A stretch of 37,257 nt of DNA from Candidatus Gastranaerophilales bacterium (GTDB lineage: Bacteria; Cyanobacteriota; Vampirovibrionia; Gastranaerophilales; Gastranaerophilaceae): positions 1 through 37,257 of the forward strand of contig CALUVI010000020.1 in NCBI GenBank assembly GCA_944324185.1, in the 5' to 3' direction. The position numbers were made by a program, and so were the translations under genes. Numbering within the stretch: the stretch's first letter is position 1; the number at the start of each line of letters is the position of its first letter. Below are positions 8,834 through 21,044 of this stretch, piece by piece. The notes below the pieces were generated by a model. The model did no database searches, was not told where the DNA came from, and was given only the letters and a program-made list of their open reading frames with translations.

Positions 8834-9014
8834 GTGAGGGGTGGTGCGTTGATTGTCAATCGACGCGCGCTTCAAGCCGGCAAGAAGCAATGCAGAGATT
8901 AAGCAAAATTATTACAATTTGTAAAAATTTATCATTTTTTTGAAATTATTACTTCAATCAAAACTTTATATAAATATAGTGTGTTATTAGTTAGTGTTGT
9001 AAGGATTTAAATAT

Positions 9015-9707
9015 ATGTCATCAGGATTAGCAATTACATCATTTATGCCTTCAATAGTTTCAAGCGGCATATTTTCTTCCAGAAGGGCTAATTCAGGTGC
9101 TGACGCTTTATCCGAAACCAATCCGTTTGTCGCTGCTATGAATATGGATATTGCAGGAGGTCAGGTTTTAAATGCCGCAAAAGGAGTATCCGCAATAGCT
9201 AAAGAGTCTACTAACGCACTCGCTGCCGGATTCACAAGCGCCGAAGAATCAATCAAGGCAATTGCAAAAGGGGATAAAGTTTTAAATGGCGTCGGGAAAG
9301 TTTTAAACTTTACTTCTAATTATATAAACCCGCTAATTATGGCAACCGGTGCCGTTAAAGTTTTAACTGCAGATGATAAAAAAGAAGCCGCTATTAGAGA
9401 GACTCTCGGACTTGGAACGATGTTTACGGCAGAAGCTGCTGCAAAAAGAATAATCGGTATGCCTGTTATAAAGAAAATCGACGGAAAACGTGTTGCTGTT
9501 GCTCGCGAAGCTCTTTATAAGAGAAATCCTTTTGTTGAAAAACAGGTCTCAGCACTCAAAGATTATTGCGCCACTAAAACATTCTTTAACAAATCACTTA
9601 AATTTTTACCGGGTATGCTTAAAGGTATAGGCTTTGTTTGTGCTTCAATTGGCGGGTACAAACTGGGAACCGTTCTTGCTGATGCTATTATCGGTGATAA
9701 AGATTAA
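9015..9707 (+). CDS. Hypothetical protein, 230 aa
   Basis: I do not recognise this protein. It is rich in small residues (Ala, Gly, Ser), starts MSSGLAITSFMPSIVSSGIF with no basic signal-peptide start, and has moderately hydrophobic stretches near residues 100-118 and 195-225 (LPGMLKGIGFVCASIGGYKL). These might lie in or on a membrane, or form amphipathic helices. The AAGGA at about 9001-9005 supports the ATG at 9015. It lies directly after the repeat cluster and is convergent with the next gene, with only three bases between stops and no terminator visible. Codon use and AT content are like the rest of the genome, so it is probably a real lineage-specific gene and not repeat noise. Confidence 0.75.
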   Translation: MSSGLAITSFMPSIVSSGIFSSRRANSGADALSETNPFVAAMNMDIAGGQVLNAAKGVSAIAKESTNALAAGFTSAEESIKAIAKGDKVLNGVGKVLNFTSNYINPLIMATGAVKVLTADDKKEAAIRETLGLGTMFTAEAAAKRIIGMPVIKKIDGKRVAVAREALYKRNPFVEKQVSALKDYCATKTFFNKSLKFLPGMLKGIGFVCASIGGYKLGTVLADAIIGDKD

Positions 9708-9710
9708 ATA

Positions 9711-10556
9711 TTAACGCGTATTTGTAATTTTTCCGTTTTCTTTATATAGTGTTTGGAAAATTGATTGCGAACGTCTGTAATTGTTTATTGTTGCCTCCAG
9801 AGATGCATTAATCGTCCAGTATATTACCGGAATTGAAACAGTCACTGTCAAAACCGCAACTATTATGTGTTTTAATATGGTATTTATAACCTTAAAACGA
9901 TGCTTGGTAATAGCTATATCATCCTGTTCCCGCAAAATCTTATTTATGAGATTTTTTCTCTCCTTAACGGTAAGACTGTCAATGAAATCAACGTTTTGCG
10001 GGTCAATATAAATAACATACTTAGAATACTTTACATTTCCGTCAAGAAAATCAAGGCTGTCATTATAATTCTTTTGTGCAGGTGTTAGTTTCCTCTCCGA
10101 AATATTTCCATTTGTCACCTGTTCTATACTCTCATCTGTTGTATCAGAAAAAGCAGCACTGCTTATTGTATTTTCAGCCTCTTCCTGTTTATCTTTCGCT
10201 CCGGCTTCTTTCTGTTTATTAAGCCGTGCTTTGTATTTTTTTATAAAATTATCATCAAAATTTTTGTCAAGATTGAATTCTTTTTTTTGATGCGGCTGCG
10301 GTGACGGAACATTCGCTGCAGGGCTTTCTGTTTCTTCTTTTGCAGAAGAAGGTTCTTCAAACAGAGTTGCATCATCATTTACATTAAAATCCGGATTGAT
10401 TTTTTCTGCTTTGTTCTTTGCATTGAGGGATTGCGCATCCTGAGATAATTTCTGCTGCAGCTGATCAATCAACTCAGGAGAAATATCATCATTTAACGAT
10501 GCCAATTCATTAATATCAATAGAATCCTTGTCATTAAAAATGTTCTTATCAGCCAT
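9711..10556 (-). CDS. Hypothetical single-pass membrane protein, 281 aa
   Basis: I do not recognise this protein. Residues 1-150 are hydrophilic, low in complexity and rich in Asp, Glu, Lys, Asn and Gln, hence probably disordered or partly coiled. Residues about 165-215 look folded (YIDPQNVDFIDSLTVKERKN). One clear membrane helix follows at about 229-251 (HIIVAVLTVTVSIPVIYWTI), then roughly 30 residues on the other side. There is no N-terminal signal, so the long N-terminus is probably cytoplasmic and anchored by the C-terminal helix. AGAGAG lies just upstream of the ATG. It is divergent from the heptose kinase gene across an 82-base AT-rich gap. Confidence 0.8.
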   Translation of the reverse strand: MADKNIFNDKDSIDINELASLNDDISPELIDQLQQKLSQDAQSLNAKNKAEKINPDFNVNDDATLFEEPSSAKEETESPAANVPSPQPHQKKEFNLDKNFDDNFIKKYKARLNKQKEAGAKDKQEEAENTISSAAFSDTTDESIEQVTNGNISERKLTPAQKNYNDSLDFLDGNVKYSKYVIYIDPQNVDFIDSLTVKERKNLINKILREQDDIAITKHRFKVINTILKHIIVAVLTVTVSIPVIYWTINASLEATINNYRRSQSIFQTLYKENGKITNTR

Positions 10557-10638
10557 GCATGACTCTCTTTTTTTTGTTTATAGTATGATTATATTATATA
10601 TGAGTTTTAGTCATTAGGCAATCATAAGAGAGATTGAA
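10557..10638. promoter_or_regulatory. Divergent promoter region for the 281-aa gene and the heptose kinase gene
   Basis: An AT-rich gap with overlapping -10-like boxes on both strands. On the minus strand TATAAT-like strings occur at about 10590-10600. On the plus strand TTGTTT at 10574-10579 is followed by TATATT/TATATG strings. The exact start sites cannot be fixed by eye. Confidence 0.35.
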
Positions 10639-11667
10639 ATGTATCATATCGACAGGGACTGTTTAATTAATACAGTAAAAAATTTAAAGAATGCAAAGAT
10701 ACTTGTTGTAGGTGATTTGGCTCTTGATGAAATGGTTTACGGTGATACGGAGAGAATTTCAAGAGAAGCACCGGTGTTAATCTTGCAGCATACACATACT
10801 AAATATATTTTAGGCGGAGCTTCAAATGCTGCCCACAATGTTTCTACAATAAACGACGGTAAAGTTTGTGTAATTGGAGTTGTAGGCGACGATTATCAGG
10901 CAATGGATTTGAAGAATGCTTTTAAAGAAGCTAATATAGACTGTTCTTCGCTTGTTACGGATAAAGAACGTAAAACTATTACAAAAACCAGAATTTCAGG
11001 CTCCTGTTCGCATTCAATAACCCAGCAGATTGTTAGAATTGACAGACAGACAAATACCCCTCTATCTAAAGAAACAGAGGATAAATTAATCTGCCAAATA
11101 GAAAAACTGATGGGCGAATGTGATGCTGTTATTATTTCAGATTACCATGTAGGAACTCTTTCGGAAAGAGTTATAAGGGCTACGATAAGATCTGCCAATA
11201 ATTTGCACAAAAAAGTTGTGGTTGACGCTCAGAAGAATCTGGATAAATATTACGGAATTACTTCTATGACTCCTAATCTTCCGGATACACAAAAACATGT
11301 AGGTTTTAAACTTGAAAATAAAGAGGATTTCTTAAAAGCTGCCAATATTTTACTTGAACAATCCGGGGCTGATTCTGTACTTATTACATGCGGTTCGGAA
11401 GGTATGGTTGTGGTTGATAACAACGGACATTATACTCACATCCCTGTTTTCAATAAGGCAGAAGTTTTTGATGTGACCGGTGCCGGTGATACCGTAACAG
11501 CACTTTATACGCTTGCTTTAGCAAGCGGCGCAACTCCTGTATATGCGGCAATTATAGGTAATATAGCTGCCGGTATTGTAATAAAGCAGTTTGGCTGTGC
11601 TACAACTACTATAGATGAAATTTTGAAGTCCATTCCGGACAACTTTAATGCAGATGAAGGAGAGTAA
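10639..11667 (+). CDS. hldA: PfkB-family kinase, probable D-glycero-D-manno-heptose-7-phosphate kinase
   Basis: Encodes 342 aa, matching the single-domain kinase (HldA, or domain 1 of HldE/RfaE), which phosphorylates heptose 7-phosphate to the 1,7-bisphosphate on the way to ADP-heptose. Visible motifs are the N-terminal ILVVGDLALDEMVYGDTERI start, the sugar-binding GGASNAAHN (59-67) typical of this subgroup, and the PfkB nucleotide/catalytic signature DVTGAGDT near residue 278, with its catalytic Asp. No nucleotidyltransferase domain is fused, so a separate HldC would be needed. gmhA, the preceding pathway step, is in the same window but in another operon. The kinase starts the run DUF4330, IctB/WaaL-like protein, ligA. 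Confidence 0.85.
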   Translation: MYHIDRDCLINTVKNLKNAKILVVGDLALDEMVYGDTERISREAPVLILQHTHTKYILGGASNAAHNVSTINDGKVCVIGVVGDDYQAMDLKNAFKEANIDCSSLVTDKERKTITKTRISGSCSHSITQQIVRIDRQTNTPLSKETEDKLICQIEKLMGECDAVIISDYHVGTLSERVIRATIRSANNLHKKVVVDAQKNLDKYYGITSMTPNLPDTQKHVGFKLENKEDFLKAANILLEQSGADSVLITCGSEGMVVVDNNGHYTHIPVFNKAEVFDVTGAGDTVTALYTLALASGATPVYAAIIGNIAAGIVIKQFGCATTTIDEILKSIPDNFNADEGE

Positions 11668-11669
11668 TT

Positions 11670-12218
11670 GTGAAAAACTTATTCGGGAAATTTAATATTG
11701 TTGATTTTGTAATAGTTTTGGGTGTTATAATTGCTTTAATTGTCGGAGTTGCAACAACAAAGCATTTCCGACAGACTGCTGATAAGCAAATAGAAGCAAC
11801 CTCTCCTATTACATTTCAAGTATTTTTAAGAGGTGTAACTGTTACAGGAGAAGAATTCCCAATAAAATCTCAGGATAAAACATTTATCACTATAAGAAAT
11901 GTCCCTTATACAGAATTAAATGTTGTTAAGGTTACATCTCAGGCAAGGCAGACTGCGCTTGCTACTCCAAAAGTAAAAGAGCAGTATATTCTGATAAAAG
12001 ATCCTGCACAGCCGGCAATATTTGATGCAATTATAACAATTACAGATAAGGCAAAAATTACAAAAGACGGCGCGGTTGTCGGCGGAAACAAAATAAAAAT
12101 GGGACTTCCCGTAACTCTTGAAGGTGAAAGTTACAAGTTTAACGGTACAATTTCGGATGTAAGAGTTACAACAGAATCAGGCGTTGAAGATGTTGGCGCT
12201 AATAATTCAGTCGGGTAA
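11670..12218 (+). CDS. DUF4330-like membrane-anchored protein
   Basis: Encodes 182 aa with one N-terminal membrane helix (about residues 10-28, FVIVLGVIIALIVGVATT) after a short basic start, then a beta-rich extracytoplasmic domain. The layout and the FNIVDFVIVLGVIIALIVG opening fit DUF4330, a family I associate with cyanobacteria and some Firmicutes, of unknown function. The GTG start is two bases after the kinase stop, preceded by GAAGGAGAG in the end of that gene, so translation is coupled. Its place between a heptose kinase and an O-antigen-ligase-like protein suggests a role in envelope polysaccharide work, which is inference from neighbours only. Confidence 0.7.
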   Translation: MKNLFGKFNIVDFVIVLGVIIALIVGVATTKHFRQTADKQIEATSPITFQVFLRGVTVTGEEFPIKSQDKTFITIRNVPYTELNVVKVTSQARQTALATPKVKEQYILIKDPAQPAIFDAIITITDKAKITKDGAVVGGNKIKMGLPVTLEGESYKFNGTISDVRVTTESGVEDVGANNSVG

Positions 12219-12235
12219 TCCTGCGGGGTGGATAA

Positions 12236-15473
<3,238 letters not shown>

Positions 15474-15505
15474 AGCTCTATGAGCTAAGTTTACAAGAGG
15501 TTTTG

Positions 15506-15949
15506 ATGAAAAAGAATTTGAATGTTATACAGATTAGAGGCATAAAAGGCATAATAATACTGGGGCTTGTATTATGCTGTCTTTCGGTAGGTTTTATAGC
15601 ATTTCCGGGATGGGTTGCGATGCAGGTGTGGAATTTCATTGCCGGCTGTTTTAACAATATTCCCGCAATAGGGGTATTGCAGGGTATATTATTGTGGGGG
15701 ATTATAATAGCTTCATATTTCACTTTCAAAAAAAACAGAATTGTAGTATGTGTAAAGACTCCTAAAGGGCTTAATGAAGAAGAATTAAGAGCGATTTTTG
15801 CCGATTTGAAAAAACAGGGCGAAAAAGATAAAATTGCGAAAACAATGTTAAAAGCAAGAGAAACAGAACTAAAAATACTTGAAGATAAATCAGATTTACA
15901 AATAAATGACCAACAGACCGATGAACTGAATAAACATCAGAATTTATAG
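15506..15949 (+). CDS. Small membrane protein with charged tail, unknown function
   Basis: Encodes 147 aa. I chose ATG 15506 because AAGAGG at 15495-15500 is well spaced from it; a TTG one codon upstream is also in frame. Two membrane helices are seen at about residues 12-35 (GIIILGLVLCCLSVGFIAFPG) and 52-72 (IGVLQGILLWGIIIASYFTF), followed by a charged helical cytoplasmic tail rich in Lys and Glu (about 85-147) that may form a coiled coil. I recognise no family. It is 32 bases after ligA and is probably the last gene of that operon. Confidence 0.75.
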   Translation: MKKNLNVIQIRGIKGIIILGLVLCCLSVGFIAFPGWVAMQVWNFIAGCFNNIPAIGVLQGILLWGIIIASYFTFKKNRIVVCVKTPKGLNEEELRAIFADLKKQGEKDKIAKTMLKARETELKILEDKSDLQINDQQTDELNKHQNL

Positions 15950-16004
15950 TTGAAAAAGTGTATATAACACGGACAATATTCCGTTAATTATTACTAATCA
16001 TTAC

Positions 16005-16037
16005 AAAAAAAAGTTTGCCAAGAGATTGATGGCAAAC
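16005..16037 (-). terminator. Possible minus-strand terminator hairpin
   Basis: A perfect 8-bp stem (16013-16020 with 16030-16037), 9-nt loop, with eight A on its left, i.e. a U tract if read on the minus strand. No minus-strand gene is known upstream of it, so its purpose is unclear. Confidence 0.35.
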
Positions 16038-16089
16038 ATTAAATAAACACGAGGATATTAAGAGAGAGTATAAAAAGAAACTTGTTTTC

Positions 16090-16139
16090 GAGCTTCAGAA
16101 TTATTTTTCTTAAGACTCATTTTTGTTTTTGTTTTTTAT
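16090..16139 (+). terminator. Possible plus-strand terminator
   Basis: A stem of about 11 bp with one mismatch and one bulge (GAG-CTTCAGAA with TTCTTAAG-A-CTC) is followed by three T runs broken by single G. It could end a small RNA or read-through from the ligA operon. Confidence 0.4.
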
Positions 16140-16296
16140 CTTACTTATTTATCCCTTACATTTATATAAAGTATTTTTCTTTTGAAAAATTGCCTTTTTT
16201 AAACAAAATTTTACAAAGCTTAAAACATTATTAATAGTGGATTTAAGGAGTATATAAAAGATAAATACTTGTATTATCAGTGAACTCTCTTATTGC

Positions 16297-16324
16297 TTTA
16301 CACAGTTGTTTTTTATGTTAGAAT
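16297..16324 (+). promoter_or_regulatory. gyrA promoter
   Basis: TTTACA (16297-16302) and TAGAAT (16319-16324) with a 16-base spacer, 35 bases before the gyrA start codon. Confidence 0.65.
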
Positions 16325-16358
16325 GTAAGTATAGAAAGAGGGATAGAGGAGAAGGATT

Positions 16359-18911
16359 TTGGCTCAACAGAATATGTTTTCAGACGGTAAAATTGTACCT
16401 GTTAATATAAGAGAAGAAATGAAAAAGTGCTATATTGATTATGCAATGAGTGTAATCGTAGGTCGAGCGCTTCCTGATGTAAGAGATGGTCTAAAGCCGG
16501 TTCACAGACGTATTTTATACGCTATGAATGAACTCGGAATGACTCCTGATAAGCCGTTTAAGAAATGCGCCCGTATTGTTGGTGAAGTTCTCGGTAAATA
16601 CCACCCGCATGGCGACAGGTCTGTTTATGAAGCACTGGTTCGTCTTGCTCAGGACTTTAACACCCGATATCTTGTTGTTGACGGGCATGGAAACTTTGGT
16701 TCAGTTGACGGTGACGGTGCTGCCGCTATGCGTTATACAGAAGCCAGAATGCACAAAATCACAACTTCCATGCTTGCAGATATTGATTGTGAAACAGTTG
16801 AATTTGAACCGAACTTTGACGGTTCTTTAGAAGAACCGTCCGTACTTCCGGTAAGACTCCCGATGCTATTGTTAAACGGCTCTTCCGGCATTGCGGTCGG
16901 TATGGCAACAAATATCCCGCCTCACAACTTAAGAGAAGTTGTTGACGGAACTATTGCTCTTATTGACAATCCTCAAATCACAGTTGCAGGGTTGATGGAA
17001 TACATTAAAGGTCCTGATTTTCCTACTGCTGCAACAATTGTCGGATTAAATGACATCAAGCAGGCTTATGAGACAGGAAGAGGTTCTATCAAGATGTCTG
17101 CAGTTGCAACGATTGAAGAGATTCCGGGCGGCGCCGGCAGGCAGACCAGAACGGCAATTATTGTCACGGAAATTCCTTATCAGGTTAACAAATCTATGCT
17201 TATCCAAAAAATAGCAGATTTGGTTAAAGAACAGAAGATTAACGGAATTTCCGACATAAGAGATGAATCCGACAGAGAAGGCATGCGCATCGTTATTGAA
17301 TTAAAACGTGATGCAAAGCCGGAAGTTGTTAAAAACAACCTGTTTAAATATACCCAGCTTGCTACAACATTTGGTGTAAACATGGTTACACTATGCGGAA
17401 AGCAGCCGAGACTTTTGAATCTTTATGAAGTCTTAAACGAGTTTGTTGAACACAGAGTTGAAATTGTTACAAGAAGAACAATTTACTTCTTGAAGAAAGC
17501 AAAAATTAGAGCTCATATTTTAGCAGGTTTGTTGATTGCTTTAGGGTCATTAGATGAAGTCATTGAACTCATCAAAAAATCCAAAACAACAGATGATGCA
17601 AGAGTCGGATTGATGAGCAGATTCGGGCTTGATGTTGATCAGGCAAATGCAATCCTTGAAATGCAATTGAGAAGATTAACAGGATTAGAGCAGGATAAGA
17701 TTAAGAACGAATACGATGAACTTCTTAAGAAAATTTCTGAATACGAAGAAATCCTCGCTGACAGACAAAAAGTTCTGGATATAATCAAAGCTGAACTTCT
17801 TGAAGACAAAGAAAAATACGGCGACGACAGAAAGACTCAAATTGTACCTGAACAGGGTGAAGTTACAATAGAAGATTTGACTCCGAATACGCCGATGGCT
17901 GTATTTATTACACATCAGGGATATCTAAAGAGAATTGCACTGGATACATTTGAACGCCAAAACCGGGCAACACGCGGTAAAGCAGGCATGAAAACCAAGG
18001 ATGATGATGATATCCAGCACTTTTTTACTGCAATGATGCATGATAAAGTGTTGTTCTTCTCTTCAAAGGGTATTGTATACAGCTTGAATGTATACGACTT
18101 CCCGGAAGGCGGCAGACAATCCAAAGGACTTCCGATTGTAAATGTTCTTCCTATTGAACAGGGAGAAACTATTACAGCAGTTGTTCCGGTAAGCAATTTC
18201 TCACATGACCTGAATCTTATTATGCTGACTCAAAAGGGATTTATAAAGAGAATTGAACTTGATAATTTTGCAAGTATAAGAAGAAGCGGTATTATTGCAA
18301 TATCCCTTGAAGAAGGTGACAGATTAAACTGGGTAAAACTTGCAAAAGCGAATGATGAAATTATAATCGGAACTTCCTGCGGTATGGCAATCAGATTCCC
18401 GATTGAAGATTTAAGACCGCTGGGCAGAAGCGCAAGAGGTGTTACTTCTATGAAATTACGTGCTGCCGATACAATTATCGGATGTGACATTGTTCCGAAA
18501 AATTATGATGCGGATTTGCTGGTTGTAACTTCTGACGGATTTGGTAAACGTACAAAATTATCAGAATTCAGAACCCAGAACAGAGGCGGTATAGGACTTA
18601 TTGCAACCAAATTTAAGTCAAATATGTCAAGATTAGTTGCTTTAACTATTGTAGAAGAAAGTGACGAGATTATGCTTGTTACTGCAAACGGCATTGTAAC
18701 GAGAATAAAAGCTGGTGATATATCCTGTCAGGGCAGACCTGCAACAGGAGTCAGAGCACAAAATCTCATAGACAATGATACAGTTGTTTCAGTAAACAAA
18801 ATAGTAAATACCGACAAAGACGATAATGATGTACCTCCATCCGGCGGATGCAGTGTCTCAGATATGACAGAAGGCGAGCAAACATCAATAATAGGAACAT
18901 ATGAAGTTTAA
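16359..18911 (+). CDS. gyrA: DNA gyrase subunit A
   Basis: Encodes 850 aa, full length. The breakage-reunion domain has the catalytic tyrosine at Y126 in AAAMRYTE, and the C-terminal half holds the DNA-wrapping beta-pinwheel repeats. The start is TTG 16359, supported by GAGGAG at 16346-16351 and by alignment of the conserved NIREEM beginning. In the quinolone-resistance region the sequence reads [11 protein letters not shown]87 stands where E. coli has S83, and E91 where E. coli has D87. The GyrA box reads [10 protein letters not shown] instead of the usual QRRGGKG; I recall the same form in cyanobacterial and plastid GyrA. gyrA is followed after nine bases by gmhA. Confidence 0.97.
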   Translation: MAQQNMFSDGKIVPVNIREEMKKCYIDYAMSVIVGRALPDVRDGLKPVHRRILYAMNELGMTPDKPFKKCARIVGEVLGKYHPHGDRSVYEALVRLAQDFNTRYLVVDGHGNFGSVDGDGAAAMRYTEARMHKITTSMLADIDCETVEFEPNFDGSLEEPSVLPVRLPMLLLNGSSGIAVGMATNIPPHNLREVVDGTIALIDNPQITVAGLMEYIKGPDFPTAATIVGLNDIKQAYETGRGSIKMSAVATIEEIPGGAGRQTRTAIIVTEIPYQVNKSMLIQKIADLVKEQKINGISDIRDESDREGMRIVIELKRDAKPEVVKNNLFKYTQLATTFGVNMVTLCGKQPRLLNLYEVLNEFVEHRVEIVTRRTIYFLKKAKIRAHILAGLLIALGSLDEVIELIKKSKTTDDARVGLMSRFGLDVDQANAILEMQLRRLTGLEQDKIKNEYDELLKKISEYEEILADRQKVLDIIKAELLEDKEKYGDDRKTQIVPEQGEVTIEDLTPNTPMAVFITHQGYLKRIALDTFERQNRATRGKAGMKTKDDDDIQHFFTAMMHDKVLFFSSKGIVYSLNVYDFPEGGRQSKGLPIVNVLPIEQGETITAVVPVSNFSHDLNLIMLTQKGFIKRIELDNFASIRRSGIIAISLEEGDRLNWVKLAKANDEIIIGTSCGMAIRFPIEDLRPLGRSARGVTSMKLRAADTIIGCDIVPKNYDADLLVVTSDGFGKRTKLSEFRTQNRGGIGLIATKFKSNMSRLVALTIVEESDEIMLVTANGIVTRIKAGDISCQGRPATGVRAQNLIDNDTVVSVNKIVNTDKDDNDVPPSGGCSVSDMTEGEQTSIIGTYEV

Positions 18912-18920
18912 GAGTTAATT

Positions 18921-19487
18921 ATGATAAACTATATAAAAGATGAATTCGAAAAAATTTCTCAGAACTTTAAACAGTTGACAGAGCTTGCGCCGGTAATAAA
19001 TCAAGCTGCAGAAGTATGTATTGAAGCCTTCAAGAATGGCAACAAAGTTTTGTTTTGCGGAAACGGAGGGTCTGCATCCGACTCACAACACCTTGCGGCA
19101 GAGCTTGTATGTAAATATAAAAAAGAGCGCGCCGCATTGAATGCAATTGCGCTAGTTACAAACACATCTGTTTTAACTGCAGCAGCTAATGACCTTGCTT
19201 TTGATTATATATTTGAACGTCAGGTTGAAGCGCTCGGAAAGCAGGGAGATGTATTGTTTGCACTTTCTACAAGCGGAAAAAGTATTAATGTTATAAGAGC
19301 AGTTGAAAGAGCGAAAGAATTAGGGCTGAAAACAATTGCCTTAACCGGCTCAACGGGCGGTTCGGTTAAATACAAAGCTGATATTACAATTCAAACACCT
19401 TCTGATATTACTAATAATATTCAGGAAATGCATATTGCAATCGGACATATTATTTGTGATATTATTGAAAGAGAAATGTTTAAATAA
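18921..19487 (+). CDS. gmhA: Sedoheptulose-7-phosphate isomerase
   Basis: Encodes 188 aa, the usual length. GmhA converts sedoheptulose 7-phosphate to D-glycero-D-manno-heptose 7-phosphate, the first committed step to ADP-heptose. Visible are the SIS-domain phosphosugar loop CGNGGSASDSQH (about 47-58), the AAELVCKY helix with its catalytic glutamate, the second loop ALSTSGKSINVI, and the C-terminal HIAIGHIICDIIE with the catalytic histidine. It follows gyrA by nine bases with only a weak ribosome binding site, suggesting read-through translation from the gyrA message. Its pathway partner, the heptose kinase, lies 7 kb upstream in a separate operon. Confidence 0.94.
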   Translation: MINYIKDEFEKISQNFKQLTELAPVINQAAEVCIEAFKNGNKVLFCGNGGSASDSQHLAAELVCKYKKERAALNAIALVTNTSVLTAAANDLAFDYIFERQVEALGKQGDVLFALSTSGKSINVIRAVERAKELGLKTIALTGSTGGSVKYKADITIQTPSDITNNIQEMHIAIGHIICDIIEREMFK

Positions 19488-19530
19488 ATAAAAATTTAAA
19501 GATTTATACACTACAGAGGAGAAATATAAA

Positions 19531-20976
19531 ATGAACAGGTTTCAAAGAGTGAAAACCAAGATTGTTGCTACGCTCGGACCGGCAACATCAAGTTATGAAA
19601 TGATTAAACAACTGGTAGATGCAGGCGCATCAATGTTCCGTCTGAATACTTCTCACGGAAGCGAAGAAGGACATGCTGCAAATATCGAAACAATAAGAAA
19701 GATTTCTAAAGAAAGCGGTAAATATATTCCGATTCTCGTTGATTTACAGGGACCTAAAATCAGAGTCGGAAATATAAAAGAGCCGGTTGAAATTAAAGAA
19801 GGTCAGGAAATTATTCTGGAAGCAACCGATGATATTAATAATCCTGCAGTTATTCCTGTTGATTATGAAGGAATTGCGGACGATGTTAAGCCCGGAGATA
19901 AGGTTTTGCTTGATGACGGAAACGTAGGACTGCAGGTTCTGGAAGTTAAAAACCATCAGGTTCATGCAAAAGTTCTTTACGGCAAAGTTATTAAACCGAG
20001 AAAGGGGATTAACCTTCCTGGTTCAACTGCAAGCTTAAGCGCTGTAACAGAAAGAGATGTTGAATTTATAAGATTTGCAGTAGAATATGATGCAGATTAT
20101 ATTGCACTTTCATTCGTAAGAGAAGCAAGAGACATTGAACTTGCTAAGAAATACATTAAAGACTTTGGCGGCAACATTCCGGTTATTGCAAAAATTGAAA
20201 AACCTCAAGCTGTTGAAAAACTTGAAGAAATCCTTAAAGTTGCAGACGGAATAATGGTTGCAAGAGGAGATTTAGGTATTGAAATGTCTCCTGAAGAAGT
20301 TCCTATTGTCCAGAAATATATCGTAGACCAGACAATAAGAGAACGTAAAGTTTGTATAGTTGCAACCCAGATGCTTGAATCAATGATTGAAAATCCTATT
20401 CCTACAAGAGCTGAGGCAAGCGATGTTGCTAACGCAATTCTGGACGGAACTGACGCAATTATGCTTTCCGGTGAAACCGCAATGGGCAAACATCCGGTAG
20501 ATGCCGTCAGAATGATGAGAAAGATTGCTTCTAATGTTGAAGATTGCAACTTCTGTCTTTCTAATCTTGATTTAGAGATGAATGACAAGTATGAGCTTTC
20601 ACCACAGGCAATTTCAAATGCTGCTGTTAAAATGGCTGAAGATTTGCACGCTAAAGCTATTATGGCATTCACTCATACCGGCTACACGCCGAAACTTCTT
20701 TCCAAATTGAGACCGACTGTTCCTATCATTGCAATTTCTGATATGGAATCAACCTGCAGAAGACTGTCTCTTTACTGGGATATCTTTGCTGACTTCAAAG
20801 AATGGGATACGGTTCTGGATGCAGACTTACTTGAAAAAATTGATGAATACATACTTTCTCACACGGATTTCAAAAAAGGCGAAAGAATTATCATTATCGG
20901 TTCTATCCCTAAACTGATTACAGGAAGAACAAACTTCATAAGAGTTCATAGAATCGGCGCTCCGTTGGAAAGATAA
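19531..20976 (+). CDS. pyk: Pyruvate kinase
   Basis: Encodes 481 aa with the standard A, B and C domains. It makes pyruvate and ATP from phosphoenolpyruvate and ADP. Motifs are TKIVATLGPAT at the start, RLNTSHG (usually RxNFSHG), the active-site stretch IAKIEKPQAVEKLEEI, and MVARGDLGIEMSPEEVP. The long C-terminal PEP-utiliser-like extension found on some bacterial enzymes is absent. CAGAGGAG lies about 10 bases before the ATG. It is 43 bases after gmhA and closes the unit at a strong terminator. For a fermentative anaerobe this would be a central energy-yielding step. Confidence 0.96.
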   Translation: MNRFQRVKTKIVATLGPATSSYEMIKQLVDAGASMFRLNTSHGSEEGHAANIETIRKISKESGKYIPILVDLQGPKIRVGNIKEPVEIKEGQEIILEATDDINNPAVIPVDYEGIADDVKPGDKVLLDDGNVGLQVLEVKNHQVHAKVLYGKVIKPRKGINLPGSTASLSAVTERDVEFIRFAVEYDADYIALSFVREARDIELAKKYIKDFGGNIPVIAKIEKPQAVEKLEEILKVADGIMVARGDLGIEMSPEEVPIVQKYIVDQTIRERKVCIVATQMLESMIENPIPTRAEASDVANAILDGTDAIMLSGETAMGKHPVDAVRMMRKIASNVEDCNFCLSNLDLEMNDKYELSPQAISNAAVKMAEDLHAKAIMAFTHTGYTPKLLSKLRPTVPIIAISDMESTCRRLSLYWDIFADFKEWDTVLDADLLEKIDEYILSHTDFKKGERIIIIGSIPKLITGRTNFIRVHRIGAPLER

Positions 20977-20986
20977 ATTGAAAGTA

Positions 20987-21027
20987 AAAAAACAACCGGT
21001 TTTTAGTTACAAAACCGGTTGTTTTTT
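20987..21027. terminator. Strong terminator after pyk, bidirectional
   Basis: A 13-bp core stem (20991-21003 with 21010-21023, ACCGGT core), short loop, A run before and T run after, so it can also serve transcripts from the minus-strand pit operon if they read past the palindrome at 21045. Confidence 0.9.
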
Positions 21028-21044
21028 ATATTTTGAAATATTAT

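Larger units (their letters stand above)
8258..9014. other. Gene-free GC-rich repeat cluster
   Basis: These 757 bases hold no believable gene. They contain a mosaic of GC-rich modules unlike the AT-rich surroundings: two direct copies of an approximately 85-nt module (8461-8548 and 8748-8833), four copies of a short module ending in a GCGC...GTCGTTCGATTA-like string (near 8283, 8510, 8732 and 8788), a hairpin-forming CCTCGCCCCTTGCGGGAG module (8534), and a 110-nt block that recurs inverted at 36584. The last ~130 bases before 9015 revert to AT-rich sequence and presumably hold the promoter of the next gene. The short open frames here are repeat-derived. Confidence 0.8.
15950..16296. other. 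AT-rich intergenic region with several hairpins
   Basis: No gene is visible. Three potential hairpins occur: a small ACGGA/TCCGT stem at 15969-15984, GTTTGCCA/TGGCAAAC at 16013-16037, and a longer imperfect stem at 16090-16118 followed by a broken T run. The first may end the ligA operon. The latter two could bound a small transcript, but no clear promoter for one was found. Confidence 0.5.

Noticed and set aside
8258..8900. CRISPR array
   Set aside because: Repeats are neither equally long nor evenly spaced, and there are no unique spacers or cas genes.
8521..8943. Open frames of 80 aa (-) and 99 aa (+)
   Set aside because: They run across the GC-rich repeat modules, lack ribosome binding sites, and their sequences simply translate the repeats that recur at 36584.
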